In this document: in pieces, positions 21,174 to 31,846 of the stretch
Position numbering within the stretch: position 1 is the stretch's first letter
Layout of the letters: each line of letters begins with the position of its first letter
Assembly (NCBI RefSeq): GCF_004801415.1
Contig: NZ_SSNX01000009.1
Span: 1-64,000 of the forward strand
Origin: Deinococcus sp. KSM4-11
GTDB taxonomy: Bacteria > Deinococcota > Deinococci > Deinococcales > Deinococcaceae
Length of the DNA stretch: 64,000 nucleotides
Direction of reading: 5' to 3'
Notes under the pieces: model-generated
The model's input: only the letters and a program-made list of their open reading frames with translations
What the model was told of the DNA's origin: nothing
Databases searched by the model: none
Made by a program: the position numbers and the translations under genes

Positions 21174-22148
21174 TCAGCTCAGGGTGCTGGGCCGGGTGAC
21201 GTAGGGGGCTTCCAGGGTGTTCGCCTCTTCAGCCGTCAGGGGCAGGTTCACGGCAGCGACCGCCTGCTCCAAGTGGTGCGGCTTCGTCGCGCCGATGATG
21301 GGCGCGGTCACGCCCGGCTGGTGCAGCACCCACGCGAGTGCCACCTGCGAGGCGGTCACGTCCTTCTCGCGGGCCAGCGCGTCCACCCGCCGCACGATCT
21401 CCAGATCGGTGTCGCTGCCGAAGAGGTTGCGGCTCATCACGTCGCTGTCGCCGCGCGTTGTCTGTCCCTCGCTCCCCTTGCGGTTCCCGGCCAGGAACCC
21501 GCGCGCCAGCGGACTCCACGGCAGGAAGCCGATGCCCTCCTCGCGGGACAGGGGCAGCATTTCGCGCTCCTCCTCGCGGTACAGCAGGCTGTACTGATCC
21601 TGGACGCTCACGAACCGCGACCACCCCTTCAGGTCGGCGAGGTACTGCGCGCGGGCCACCTGGTACGCGAAGTGGTTCGACACGCCGATATACCGCACCA
21701 TGCCCAGCCGCACGAGGTCGTGCAGCGCTCCCAGCGTTTCTTCCATGGGCGTGTCCGCGTCCCGCCCGTGGATCTGGTAGAGGTCGATGTAGTCGGTGCC
21801 CAGCCGTTTCAGGCTGGCGTGCGCGCCGTCCATGATGTGCTTGCGTGACAGCCCGCGCTGGTTCACGCCGTCGCCCATCGGGGCGTGAACCTTGGTGGCC
21901 AGGACGATCTCGTCCCGCCGTGCCAGCTCGCGCAGGGCCTTCCCGGTGATCTCCTCGCTGCGTCCGATGGAGTACATGTCGGCGGTGTCGAAGAAGTTGA
22001 TCCCCAGGTCCAGCGCCTTCTCGAAGAAGGGCCGCGCTTGGGCCTCCGGCAGCACCCAGTCCCGCCACGCAGGATCGCCGTACGACATACACCCCAGCGC
22101 GATGCGCGAGACCTTCACGCCGCTGCGGCCCAAGTTGACGTACTGCAT
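21174..22148 (-). CDS. Aldo/keto reductase
   Basis: A 324-residue NADPH-dependent oxidoreductase with a TIM-barrel fold. The catalytic tetrad is visible: Asp and Tyr in FDTADMYSIGRSEE, Lys in LATKVHAP and His in DLYQIHGRD. The ending WVLHQPGVTAPIIGATKP matches the cofactor-binding end of the family, nearest to the bacterial YajO/YhdN type. GGAGGAA precedes the ATG. Its start overlaps the stop of the upstream epimerase gene (TGATG), so the two are translationally coupled. It is convergent with the GNAT gene. Confidence 0.9.
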   Translation of the reverse strand: MQYVNLGRSGVKVSRIALGCMSYGDPAWRDWVLPEAQARPFFEKALDLGINFFDTADMYSIGRSEEITGKALRELARRDEIVLATKVHAPMGDGVNQRGLSRKHIMDGAHASLKRLGTDYIDLYQIHGRDADTPMEETLGALHDLVRLGMVRYIGVSNHFAYQVARAQYLADLKGWSRFVSVQDQYSLLYREEEREMLPLSREEGIGFLPWSPLARGFLAGNRKGSEGQTTRGDSDVMSRNLFGSDTDLEIVRRVDALAREKDVTASQVALAWVLHQPGVTAPIIGATKPHHLEQAVAAVNLPLTAEEANTLEAPYVTRPSTLS

Positions 22149-23005
22149 CAGTTCTTCCTCCAAGAGTGGCTCGGGGTGAAGCCCAGCATCGTCCTCGCCT
22201 TGCTGGTGTCGTAGAAGGACTGCGTGCCCGGCACATCCCGCGTGTAGGGCACGCCGGGGAAGGCCTCGTCCAGCAGCTCGCGGCTGGGGCGGCGCATGAC
22301 GCTGTCCTCGTTCGCGATGATGAACGCCTCCATGCCGGTCAGCTTGGACTCCACGCCCAGCCGCACGGCCTGCGCCGCGTCCCGCACGTCGATGTACGTC
22401 CACAGGTTCCATTGCCGTACCTGTGGGTCGTCCTGCCAGGCCTCCAGCCCGTCGTAATCCCCGGCGTCCGGGTCGAGGACGTTCGAGAAGCGCAGGCAGA
22501 TCAGCTTCATGGCCGGATGCTCGCGCGCATACTGCTCGGCCAGCACCTCGCCCAGCAGTTTCGAGTGCGCGTACGACACGCGGCTCTCGCGCACCGCCTC
22601 GGTGATCGGCACGCTCGCGGGCGGCCCGTCGAAGGGGTAGCCGAGCAGCGTCTCGCTGGATGCCCACACCACGTTCGTGATGCCCAGGCGCACGCACGCC
22701 TCAAACACGTTGTACGTGCTGACGATGTTCTCCGCGAAGGTGACGTGATCCGGCCGCTGCGTCGGGCCCGGAATGGCCGCCAGGTGGATCACGGCGTCGA
22801 TGGTGCCCTGCCGGTACTGCTGGTCGATGCCGGAGAGGGCGCCCATGACCTCGCCGAAGTCGGTCAGGTCAACGCGGGTGTACGGCCCCTGCGCGCTTCT
22901 GGGTGGCGCGGCGTCCAGGTTCAGCACCCAGTGCCCGTGCGCCTGCAGGTCGCGGATGGTGGCCCGGCCGAGTTTGCCGCTGCCGCCGGTGACGATGATG
23001 TTCAT
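22148..23005 (-). CDS. NAD-dependent epimerase/dehydratase (extended SDR)
   Basis: A 285-residue extended short-chain dehydrogenase. The N-terminal [10 protein letters not shown] is the nucleotide-binding motif, [13 protein letters not shown] follows the usual core, and the active pair is YAHSK at about 145-149, with Ser in [10 protein letters not shown] typical substrate would be a nucleotide sugar or sugar acid, but nothing here fixes it. AGGAGGAAT precedes the ATG. It forms a two-gene operon with the aldo/keto reductase. Confidence 0.88.
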   Translation of the reverse strand: MNIIVTGGSGKLGRATIRDLQAHGHWVLNLDAAPPRSAQGPYTRVDLTDFGEVMGALSGIDQQYRQGTIDAVIHLAAIPGPTQRPDHVTFAENIVSTYNVFEACVRLGITNVVWASSETLLGYPFDGPPASVPITEAVRESRVSYAHSKLLGEVLAEQYAREHPAMKLICLRFSNVLDPDAGDYDGLEAWQDDPQVRQWNLWTYIDVRDAAQAVRLGVESKLTGMEAFIIANEDSVMRRPSRELLDEAFPGVPYTRDVPGTQSFYDTSKARTMLGFTPSHSWRKN

Positions 23006-23098
23006 GGCATTCCTCCTGGAAAGCGTTCTGGATGGACTGGATCGATTCAGACCTCCAGACTCTACCGCCCCTGGCCCCCGTGGCAGTCCACCATCAAG

Positions 23099-23133
23099 AA
23101 ACTCCCCGGACGCACGTGGCGTCCGGGGAGTTT
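23099..23133 (-). terminator. rpsA terminator
   Basis: A perfect 15-bp stem (AAACTCCCCGGACGC / GCGTCCGGGGAGTTT) with a 5-base loop. On the minus strand it is followed by TTTCTTG and lies just after the rpsA stop. It separates rpsA from the epimerase operon. Confidence 0.85.
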
Positions 23134-23148
23134 CAGAAGAATCCGGGC

Positions 23149-24936
<1,788 letters not shown>

Positions 24937-25035
24937 GAACTCTTGTCCTCCTGGGCGCCCGGCCATCTGGCCGCGTGCCCTGCCTGATACCTGCCCGCGC
25001 GAGCCTTGGGACTCGACAACGGCGCGGCAACACCT

Positions 25036-25064
25036 CAGTGTAACAGACTGCAAGTCCCCTCACA
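25036..25064 (-). promoter_or_regulatory. rpsA promoter
   Basis: On the minus strand TTGTGA (25059-25064) and TACACT (25036-25041) are separated by 17 bases, giving a leader of about 90 nt. Confidence 0.7.
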
Positions 25065-25144
25065 AGCGCGATCTATACGCAGTGCAGCGATTTCTGACGG
25101 CTTTCTTTCGCGGCCCGCAGCGCAGGACACCCCCATCACGTGCC

Positions 25145-25173
25145 TTGACGCCCCGTGGGACACCCGATATACT
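25145..25173 (+). promoter_or_regulatory. tRNA-Gln promoter
   Basis: TTGACG (25145-25150), a 17-base spacer, and TATACT (25168-25173), followed by the tRNA about 36 nt later. Confidence 0.85.
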
Positions 25174-25209
25174 CCCTGTCGCTCCGGTCATAGGCGTGAG
25201 CACGGCTGA

Positions 25210-25283
25210 TGGGGCATCGTCCAATGGCAGGACACCAGTCTCTGACACTGTCGATCTAGGTTCGAGTCCTAGTGCCCCAGCCA
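25210..25283 (+). tRNA. tRNA-Gln (CTG)
   Basis: A complete 74-nt tRNA. The acceptor stem TGGGGCA / TGCCCCA, anticodon loop CTCTGAC with anticodon CTG, T-loop TTCGAGT, discriminator G and encoded CCA are all present. The weak first pair and G73 are usual for bacterial tRNA-Gln. Confidence 0.95.
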
Positions 25284-25287
25284 GACT

Positions 25288-25319
25288 GAACAGGAGGCCA
25301 CTTCGGTGGCCTCCTGTTC
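25288..25319. terminator. Hairpin between tRNA-Gln and the acyl-CoA synthetase gene
   Basis: A perfect 14-bp stem (GAACAGGAGGCCAC / GTGGCCTCCTGTTC) with a TTCG loop lies between two convergent units. GTTGTG follows on the plus strand. It probably ends both transcripts. Confidence 0.8.
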
Positions 25320-25336
25320 GTTGTGCCCTCCGGTGC

Positions 25337-27262
25337 TCAGCTGCGCGCCAGTTCCCGCTGCACCTGTTCCAGCGCGTCCGGGTTGTCCAGGGAGGTCAGG
25401 TCGCCCGTGACCTGACCCTGGGTGATCAGGTCGCGCAGCAGTCGGCGCATGATCTTGCCCGACCGCGTGCGTGGCAGCGTGGGCGTGATCACGACCCGCT
25501 GCGGCCGGGCGTAGCTGCCGACACTGGTGGCGATCTGCGCGGCCAGTTCGCCCTCCAGTGCAGGGCTGGCGGTATGCCCGGCCCGCAGGATCACGAACGC
25601 GAGCGGCACCGCCCCCTTCACAGCATCCGGCACGCCGATCACGGCCGCCTCCGAGACGGCCGGGTGGGTGATCAGGGCCGATTCGAGTTCCATGGTGCCG
25701 ATGCGGTGCCCGGCGACGTTGATCACGTCGTCGACCCGGCTGGTCACCCACACCTGCCCGTCGGGGTCGATGGCGGCGGCGTCCGCCGTGAAGTAGCGGC
25801 CGGGAAAGCGGCGCAAGTACGTCTCCAGGTAGCGGTCGTGGTCGCCCCAGATGGTGCGGGCCAGGCACGGGAACGGCTGCGTGAGCGTCAGGTACCCGAG
25901 CGTTCCGGCCGTCACCGGCGTGCCCTCCTCGTCCACGACCTCCGGCGCGTAGCCGGGCAGGGCGTGGCCGCACGAGCCGGCCTTGGTGGGCGTCAGGCCG
26001 ACCATGCTGGACGCCCACGCGCTCCCGGTCTCGGTCTGGCCGTAGGTATTGTTCACGAACACGTGGCCGCCGCCCAGCACGTCCCGCGTCCAGTGGAAGG
26101 TGTCCGGGTCGAGCGGCTCGCCCACCAGCGAGACGAGCTCCAGGCGGTCTGTGTTCCGGACGGCCCCGTCGCCCGCGCGGCGCAGCATCCGCAGCAGGGT
26201 GGGCGCCGTGAAGAGCTTGTTCACGCCGTAGCGGCCCAGCACCTCGTAGAAGTGATCCGGCGTGGGGAAGTCCGGCGCGCCCTCGTACACCACCAGGGTC
26301 GCCGCCTGCGCCAGCCCACCCACCGCGCCGAAGATCGGCATGACCAGCCAGCCGATGTCGGCGGTGCACCAGTACACGTCGTCCGGGCGGATGTTCAGCG
26401 CCCATTTCGTGTTCGCATACGCGCCCACCAGGAAGCCGATCCCCGAATGCACCAGTCCCTTGGGTTTGGACGTGGTGCCCGACGTGTAGATGATGAAGCC
26501 CGGCGCGTTCGCCTCCAGCGGGGTCGGCGGGAACTCGTCCGGCATCCCGGCGGTGAAGTCCGCGTAGAGCACGTCCCGGCCCGGCGTCATGGGCACGTCC
26601 AGGCCCAGGCGCGGAATGACCACCACGCGCTCGACCGAGTCCACGCCCTCCAGCGCCTCGTCCAGCGTGGCCTTCAGCGGCACCACCTTGCCGCGCCGCA
26701 GACTGCCGTCCGTCACGAACACCACGCGCGGCCGGCTGTCCAGCAGGCGATCCCGCACCGCGCCCGCCGAGAATCCCGCGAAGCTCACCGAGTACACCAG
26801 CCCCAGCCGGTAGCACGCCTGCACGGCCGCGAAGGCCTCCGGGACGTTCGACAGGTACAGCGTCACCCGGTCGCCCGGCACCAGGCCCAGGCCGTGCAGC
26901 GCGGCGGCCACGCGGTTCATCTGCGTGGACAGCTGCCGGTACGTCCACGTGTCCCGCGCGCCGTCCTCGCGTTCGTAGTGCAGGGCGGCGCGGTCGCCGT
27001 GATCGGCGAGGTGACGGTCCACGCAGTTCACGGACACGTTGCCCATGCCGCCCGGAAAGTACCGGAAGTCCCCGAACTCGCCCTCCAGCACTCCCTGCCA
27101 GCGCGTGAACCACGTCAGTTCCTCGGCCACGCCCTCCCAGTACGCGTGCGGATCGGTGGCGCGGAGCGTCGCGGCCCCCTCCGGCGTGACCGGGGCCGTG
27201 CGGCTCAGGGCGTCGGTCGGCTCGACCAGGGGCTGTCCGTCGAAGATCGCCAGTCCTTCCAT
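25337..27262 (-). CDS. AMP-forming acyl-CoA synthetase (Acs/PrpE-like)
   Basis: Activates a carboxylic acid to its CoA ester through an acyl-adenylate. The 641 residues show the AMP-binding loop YTSGTTSKPKG, the A5 motif NTYGQTETG, the hinge region and the acetylatable Lys in TRSGKIMRRLLRD. True acetyl-CoA synthetases have Trp immediately before QTETG, capping a pocket that fits only acetate; this protein has Gly there, so a larger acid is more likely than acetate. Some bacterial acetoacetyl- and medium-chain ligases have the same feature. It is the last gene of a co-directional seven-gene block and starts 47 nt after the preceding stop, with GGAGGAG before its ATG. Confidence 0.88.
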   Translation of the reverse strand: MEGLAIFDGQPLVEPTDALSRTAPVTPEGAATLRATDPHAYWEGVAEELTWFTRWQGVLEGEFGDFRYFPGGMGNVSVNCVDRHLADHGDRAALHYEREDGARDTWTYRQLSTQMNRVAAALHGLGLVPGDRVTLYLSNVPEAFAAVQACYRLGLVYSVSFAGFSAGAVRDRLLDSRPRVVFVTDGSLRRGKVVPLKATLDEALEGVDSVERVVVIPRLGLDVPMTPGRDVLYADFTAGMPDEFPPTPLEANAPGFIIYTSGTTSKPKGLVHSGIGFLVGAYANTKWALNIRPDDVYWCTADIGWLVMPIFGAVGGLAQAATLVVYEGAPDFPTPDHFYEVLGRYGVNKLFTAPTLLRMLRRAGDGAVRNTDRLELVSLVGEPLDPDTFHWTRDVLGGGHVFVNNTYGQTETGSAWASSMVGLTPTKAGSCGHALPGYAPEVVDEEGTPVTAGTLGYLTLTQPFPCLARTIWGDHDRYLETYLRRFPGRYFTADAAAIDPDGQVWVTSRVDDVINVAGHRIGTMELESALITHPAVSEAAVIGVPDAVKGAVPLAFVILRAGHTASPALEGELAAQIATSVGSYARPQRVVITPTLPRTRSGKIMRRLLRDLITQGQVTGDLTSLDNPDALEQVQRELARS

Positions 27263-27309
27263 GAATGACTCCTCCAGGGGGTGATGTTCCCGGAGGATAC
27301 GCCCGAGCG

Positions 27310-28221
27310 TCAGTCCCGCAGGGCGGTCAGCACGTCCGGTGCCTGCACCGTGCCCGGCACGATCAGCAGCCGGTTCCCGGACGGATCATTCACCTGCACG
27401 CCCCGGCCCAGTGGGGTGACCGCGTGCCCGGCCGCCCGCAGACGCTCCGAGACGCTGGCCAGTTCCGGTTCATCCGGGACCTGCAACGTCCAGTGGTGAA
27501 GGCCGCGCGAACCGGGTTCCGGCGTGGTGCCGCCCGCACTGCGCCAGCTGTTGTTCCCGACGTGGTGGTGGTAGTCGCCGGCGGCCGCGAACACCATGTC
27601 CGGACTGGAGGCCGTGACGTTCAGGCCCAGCCCGCGGGCCATGAAGTCGTGCGTGGCCTGGGCATCGGCCATTTTCAGGTGCACATGGCCCATGCGCGTG
27701 CCTGCGGGGGCGCCGGTCCACGCCTGCGCGGTGTCCTGGGTGTTCAGCAGTTCCCGGATGCGGATGTCCTCGCGCCGCGCGGCCCCCTCCGTCATACGGC
27801 GGGTTTCGCGGTCGAAGGGCCACTGTGCCTGCGGCCAGTCCTGGTAGACCTCGATGCCGTTGCCTTCCGGATCGTGCAGGTAGAAGGCCTCATGCGTGTA
27901 GTGATCTGACTGTCCCAGGCGGATGCCCACCGTGAAGACGTGCGCGAACCAGCGGGCCAGGTCCTGCCGGGTGGGCAGCACGACCGCCAGGTGGTATAGG
28001 CCCGTGGCGCCCTGCGGGGGCAGCGGCGCGTCCGGGCGGCCCAGCAGCGCCAGCAGCGGCGTGCCCTCCGGCGTGCCGAGCACCACGGCGTCGCCCTCGC
28101 GCGCGAGTTCGTTCAGGCCCAGCACCCTGCGGTAGAAGGCGGTCATGCCCTCCAGGTCGTGCACAGTCAGGGCAACGGGGCCGGGCGTGGAATCCGGGTG
28201 AAGTTCAGGGACAGTGGTCAT
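27310..28221 (-). CDS. VOC-family protein with two domains (extradiol-dioxygenase-like)
   Basis: A 303-residue protein with two vicinal-oxygen-chelate halves, residues about 12-130 and 170-295. Candidate metal ligands are His in GLYHLAVVLP, His in GHVHLKMAD, His in YHHHVGNN and Glu in GNGIEVYQDWP. The layout resembles the CatE/YwaC group, often annotated as catechol 2,3-dioxygenase or glyoxalase-like. The ATG at 28221 follows GAGGAGACCC. It lies 26 nt downstream of the PLP decarboxylase gene. A paralog of the same architecture is at 43349-44215. The substrate is unknown. Confidence 0.85.
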   Translation of the reverse strand: MTTVPELHPDSTPGPVALTVHDLEGMTAFYRRVLGLNELAREGDAVVLGTPEGTPLLALLGRPDAPLPPQGATGLYHLAVVLPTRQDLARWFAHVFTVGIRLGQSDHYTHEAFYLHDPEGNGIEVYQDWPQAQWPFDRETRRMTEGAARREDIRIRELLNTQDTAQAWTGAPAGTRMGHVHLKMADAQATHDFMARGLGLNVTASSPDMVFAAAGDYHHHVGNNSWRSAGGTTPEPGSRGLHHWTLQVPDEPELASVSERLRAAGHAVTPLGRGVQVNDPSGNRLLIVPGTVQAPDVLTALRD

Positions 28222-28247
28222 GGGTCTCCTCGCAAGGGGTGGCAGGG

Positions 28248-29738
28248 TCAGGCTGGCATGGGGGGCTCGGGCACCGCCAGGACGTCCTGCCCGATTCGCA
28301 CGACCTCGCGGGCCAGCACGTCGAAATCGTCCTGGATGCTGCGGTGGTTGGCAATGGCGATCCGCAGGCAGTAGCGGCCGTGCAGGGTCGTGTACGACGG
28401 TACGGCGATGCCCTCCTCGTGCAGACGCATCAGGATCTCCTTGTTCAGCGTGTCCAGCGCGCCGTCTGCGAGCCTGCCCGGATTGAAGCGGAAGCACACG
28501 ATGTCCAGGCCGATGGGAGCCATGAGTTCCAGCTGCGGATCGGCCCGAACCAGCTCGCCGAAGTAGTGCGCCTGCGCGACGTTCCGGTCGATCATCCGCC
28601 CGAAGCGCTTCAGGCCGTGTTCCTTGATCGACATCCAGACCTTCAACGCCCGGAACTGCCGGGAGAGCTGCAGGCCGTAATCGCTGAACCACACCCCGCC
28701 AGCCGCCACGCCCCGCGTCTCGTGCGTCAGGTACTCCGGCGTCAGCGAGAAGGTGCCCCGGTGGGCGGGTTCGGAGCGCACGATCACGCACCCGGCCTCG
28801 AAGGGAATGTGCAGCCACTTGTGCAGGTCGAGCGCCACCGAGTCGGCGAGCTCGATGCCGCGCAGCAGCGGGCGCACCGTGTCCGACAGCACCGCCACCG
28901 CGCCGATTGCGCCGTCCACGTGGAACCACAGGCCCTCACGGGCGCACAGGTCGGCCAGGGCCGTGAGGTCGTCGATGGCCCCCGTGTTGATGGTGCCCGC
29001 ATTGCCGATCACACAGATGGGACGCTGGCCCGCCGCGCGATCCGCCCGGATCATGGCGTCCAGCGCCGCAAGGTCGATGGTGTAGTCGGCGTTCACCCGC
29101 ACCTTCCGCAGGCCCACGCTGCCCAGCCCCAGCGCCTCCAGGGCCTTCTGCGCGCAGCTGTGCACCTCGCCGGACGCGTAGACCGTTAGCGGCTGCGGCG
29201 CGGCCTGCATGCCCAGGGCGCGCACGTCGAAGCCCGCGTTCACGTTGCGGGCAATCGCCAGCGCCACAAAGTTCGCCATCGACCCGCCGCTGACCAGCAG
29301 CCCGCTCGCCGTGTCCGGGAACCCGACCATCTCCTTGACCCAGGAGATCACCTGTTCCTCGACCAGCGGGGCCACGTGGTTCCCGCCGCCCACGTTCGGG
29401 TTCATGGTCGCCGCCAGGAAGTCCGCCAGCGCGCCCAGCACCGTGCCGTTCCCCATGTACCAGCCCCAGAAGCGCGGGTGGAGGTTGCCCATCGGGTACG
29501 GCTGCACCGACGTCACGAACTCCTCGTACGCTGCCTCGGCCCCCTGCGGCTCCCAGGGGGCGGGCACCTTGAACCGCACCGCGACCTCCGCCGGAATGGG
29601 CTGCCACACGGGCCGCTCCCGCAGCGTTTCCAGGCTGCCCAGGGCGTCGTCCACCATGCGGTGCGCCAGGGCACGCATGGCCTCCCAGTCCTGCGGGTCG
29701 AGGGTCTCGAAGGGTGCCGCCTGCGGATCGTCGGTCAT
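28248..29738 (-). CDS. PLP-dependent group II decarboxylase
   Basis: A 496-residue enzyme of the aromatic-amino-acid/glutamate decarboxylase superfamily. The PLP Lys is in [15 protein letters not shown], the ring-stacking His in [15 protein letters not shown], and the pyridine-N Asp in [26 protein letters not shown] is the phosphate-binding region. The N-terminal [17 protein letters not shown] segment is typical of bacterial members without assigned substrate. It could decarboxylate an aromatic amino acid or have aldehyde-synthase activity. The gene sits between two cupin genes and the VOC gene in the minus-strand block. Confidence 0.85.
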   Translation of the reverse strand: MTDDPQAAPFETLDPQDWEAMRALAHRMVDDALGSLETLRERPVWQPIPAEVAVRFKVPAPWEPQGAEAAYEEFVTSVQPYPMGNLHPRFWGWYMGNGTVLGALADFLAATMNPNVGGGNHVAPLVEEQVISWVKEMVGFPDTASGLLVSGGSMANFVALAIARNVNAGFDVRALGMQAAPQPLTVYASGEVHSCAQKALEALGLGSVGLRKVRVNADYTIDLAALDAMIRADRAAGQRPICVIGNAGTINTGAIDDLTALADLCAREGLWFHVDGAIGAVAVLSDTVRPLLRGIELADSVALDLHKWLHIPFEAGCVIVRSEPAHRGTFSLTPEYLTHETRGVAAGGVWFSDYGLQLSRQFRALKVWMSIKEHGLKRFGRMIDRNVAQAHYFGELVRADPQLELMAPIGLDIVCFRFNPGRLADGALDTLNKEILMRLHEEGIAVPSYTTLHGRYCLRIAIANHRSIQDDFDVLAREVVRIGQDVLAVPEPPMPA

Positions 29739-29839
29739 GTCTGTTCCCCACCGTGAATGGGCCGCCCCGTCCGGGCCGCCTGCGGGGAACGCCGCGTGGC
29801 TCCCCCGAGCCCGCGTTCCCTCCATCGCCAGGCTCCAGC

Positions 29840-30169
29840 CTACGTCTTGAACTCGGTCAGGATCAGGTGGATGTCCTGCGTGCCCACGTTCCGCAGCGCG
29901 TGCGGCGGGATCGGCGCGGCCGCGATCGCCGTGCCCGGCGCAGGTGAGACCCCGTCCCGGACGGAATCCATCATGACCGTGCCGTGCTCGTCCGTGCGGA
30001 TGCACGCGCTCCAGCCGATCACATACAGCACTCCGCTCCACACGTGCGTGTGTACGGCCGTCTCCTCGCCCGGCCGGATCAGCGTTTCCAGCACCCGCAC
30101 CCGATCATCCTCGAAGAGGACGATGTGGTGATCGGGCGCGGCCGCCACGGCATCGAGTTCATCCAGCAT
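29840..30169 (-). CDS. Small cupin-like protein
   Basis: A 109-residue single beta-barrel candidate. Cupin features are [17 protein letters not shown] (two His of motif 1) and [11 protein letters not shown] (His of motif 2). It would bind a metal, but the Glu of motif 1 is not clear. The start overlaps the end of the second cupin gene by 11 nt, implying co-translation. A cytosolic enzyme, isomerase or binding protein are all possible. Confidence 0.7.
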   Translation of the reverse strand: MLDELDAVAAAPDHHIVLFEDDRVRVLETLIRPGEETAVHTHVWSGVLYVIGWSACIRTDEHGTVMMDSVRDGVSPAPGTAIAAAPIPPHALRNVGTQDIHLILTEFKT

Positions 30170-30527
30170 CCGTCACATCCCGGCGGGCGGCGATCCAGTC
30201 CTCGCGCGGCGGGGCGAAGACGTCGAAGACCCGCGCGGCCTCCAGCACCGTGATCTGATGGGGCACCCCTCCTGGGATGACCACCGTGTCGCCCCCGGAA
30301 GACTCCACGACCTCCGGCGCGTCCGGCGACCCGAACTCGAAGCGCGTCCGGCCCGACAGAATCACGCTGATCTGCTCGTTCGGGTGCTCATGCCACGGCA
30401 CGACCGCCCCGGCGGCCAGTTCGAACTGCGCGACCATCGCCTGCTCGCCATGCACGAACTGCCGGCTCACGCCCGGCACGGGTACCTCGGCCTGCACGTC
30501 CCTCCATGCCCGCTTGATTGCCCTCAT
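30159..30527 (-). CDS. Cupin-domain protein
   Basis: A 122-residue cupin with clear motifs: PWHEHPNEQISVILSG (motif 1, two His and a following Glu/Gln) and GGDTVVIPGGVPHQIT (motif 2). The start is placed at the ATG of MRAIKRAWRD, because AGGAGGGC lies just upstream; an ATG eight codons earlier would lie before that site. It overlaps the start of the smaller cupin gene. Function is unknown; small cupins often act as dioxygenases or cyclase-like tailoring enzymes. Confidence 0.8.
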   Translation of the reverse strand: MRAIKRAWRDVQAEVPVPGVSRQFVHGEQAMVAQFELAAGAVVPWHEHPNEQISVILSGRTRFEFGSPDAPEVVESSGGDTVVIPGGVPHQITVLEAARVFDVFAPPREDWIAARRDVTDAG

Positions 30528-30585
30528 GCTGCCCTCCTGTCGCCCACCCATGATGCGTCCGCTTGCCGGCAGACGGTCCGGGCGC

Positions 30586-31422
30586 TCAGAAGAAGCCCAC
30601 GATGGTCTGAAGTTTCCCCGCCGCGTTCACCTGCGCGTAGTCCATGCCGCGAATCTCCACCCCGGGCCGCAGGGTCAGCCGCCAGAAGAACCGCAGGTGC
30701 CCGTGGTGGTGGTCGAAGTCGCCGTCCCGCGTGAAGCTCGCTCCGGGACTGCCCGTGTGGAACGCGCCGATGATGGCGTCCAGGCCCGCGAGATCCGTGG
30801 CATGCGAGCCCGGATCGGTGTAGTGGCCGTCCGGAGCCCAGACCCGCTCCAGCAGCGCCCGGCGAGTCCCGGCGTCCGGCTCGTTCCACGCGGCGAGGTA
30901 CCCGGCCAGCACGACGCCCAGCTCGTTGCGCCGCATGAGGCCGGTGGCCGCCTTCCGGTCGATCTGGTACGGTTGCCCATCCGGGCCGAAGGCGTGCTTG
31001 AAGTCGAAGGCCTGAGCGCTCGGCCCGGCATGACACAGTCGGTCGAAGCGCGCGTGCGCGTCCGGCCAGGTGGGCACATGGTCATCCGGCACCCACCACG
31101 CGGCGTAGCCCGGCCGTTCGCTGTGCTCGAACCACTCCTGGCGCCTGCCCAGCGCCTCGGCGTGTACCCCGGCATACGCGAACGCGAACACGGATTCCAG
31201 ATCCCGCCACACCGACAGCGTGTTCGCCGTCCGGCCCGCCTGATCCCCGCTGCGGTAGATGAGGGGCGTGCTGTCGCCCGGCGGCCAGGGAAGACCCAGG
31301 AACCCCTGGCAGGACTCCGCCCCCCCAAACACTCCGGCGACCCGCTGCTCGAATTCCCGCACCCGTGGGTGGCCCCAGGGTTCGTGCAGCAGTCCGGTGG
31401 TCATGAACACGACTTTGGCCAT
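30586..31422 (-). CDS. DUF3291-like / SnoaL-like fusion protein
   Basis: A 278-residue protein that looks like two joined domains. Residues about 1-150 (MAKVVFMTTGLLHEPWGHPR, with several Trp and AWWVPDDHVPTWPDAHARFD) resemble the DUF3291 ferredoxin-like family. Residues about 165-278 (AAWNEPDAGTRRALLERVWAPDGHYTDPG ... FHTGSPGASF) resemble SnoaL/NTF2-like folds, common in polyketide cyclases and ketosteroid isomerases. AAGGAG precedes the ATG. It is the second gene of the minus-strand block. Family names are by memory of motifs. Confidence 0.72.
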   Translation of the reverse strand: MAKVVFMTTGLLHEPWGHPRVREFEQRVAGVFGGAESCQGFLGLPWPPGDSTPLIYRSGDQAGRTANTLSVWRDLESVFAFAYAGVHAEALGRRQEWFEHSERPGYAAWWVPDDHVPTWPDAHARFDRLCHAGPSAQAFDFKHAFGPDGQPYQIDRKAATGLMRRNELGVVLAGYLAAWNEPDAGTRRALLERVWAPDGHYTDPGSHATDLAGLDAIIGAFHTGSPGASFTRDGDFDHHHGHLRFFWRLTLRPGVEIRGMDYAQVNAAGKLQTIVGFF

Positions 31423-31558
31423 GTGCGTCTCCTTCGGGGAGTGGAACCGGGAATGACGTGAGCCCTGGCCGGCTCCACCGGAACAGCACCGACCATCATC
31501 TTCTACCAGGGCGGCGGTATGTGCGGCCCGGTGGTGGTCGGCGCCACAAGGGCAGCGC

Positions 31559-31846
31559 TCAACTCTCGGTCTGTTCGAGGTCCTCGGTGAGCCAGAACTC
31601 TGGTGGGCCGCTCACGCCGGCGCGGCCCATGGCGGCCCTTAATTCCTCAGAGTCCTCGAAGTCGCGGGCCTGCGCCAGGGTGCCGAACGTCAGCGTGACG
31701 ACAATCATGTTCGGGTTGCTGCTGTCGCGGTGAACGCTGGCCCCAACGGTTCCCGACCGCCGGCGCAGGTCGAGGGTGGAATCGTAGACGGGTTTCCACG
31801 CGGCGTAGTCGCTGACGGGGTGCCGGATGAACAGGGTGGCGGACAT
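31559..31846 (-). CDS. Small alpha/beta-barrel protein (cyclase/monooxygenase-like)
   Basis: A 95-residue protein beginning MSATLFIRHPVSDYAAWKPVYD and ending in acidic residues. The IRHPVSDYAAWKPVYD opening and the VTLTFGTLAQARDFEDSEELRAAM segment resemble the dimeric ferredoxin-like fold used by antibiotic-biosynthesis monooxygenases and stress-response barrel proteins. AGAGGAG precedes the ATG. It is the first gene of the block, 136 nt upstream of the fusion gene. The function is not assignable. Confidence 0.72.
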   Translation of the reverse strand: MSATLFIRHPVSDYAAWKPVYDSTLDLRRRSGTVGASVHRDSSNPNMIVVTLTFGTLAQARDFEDSEELRAAMGRAGVSGPPEFWLTEDLEQTES

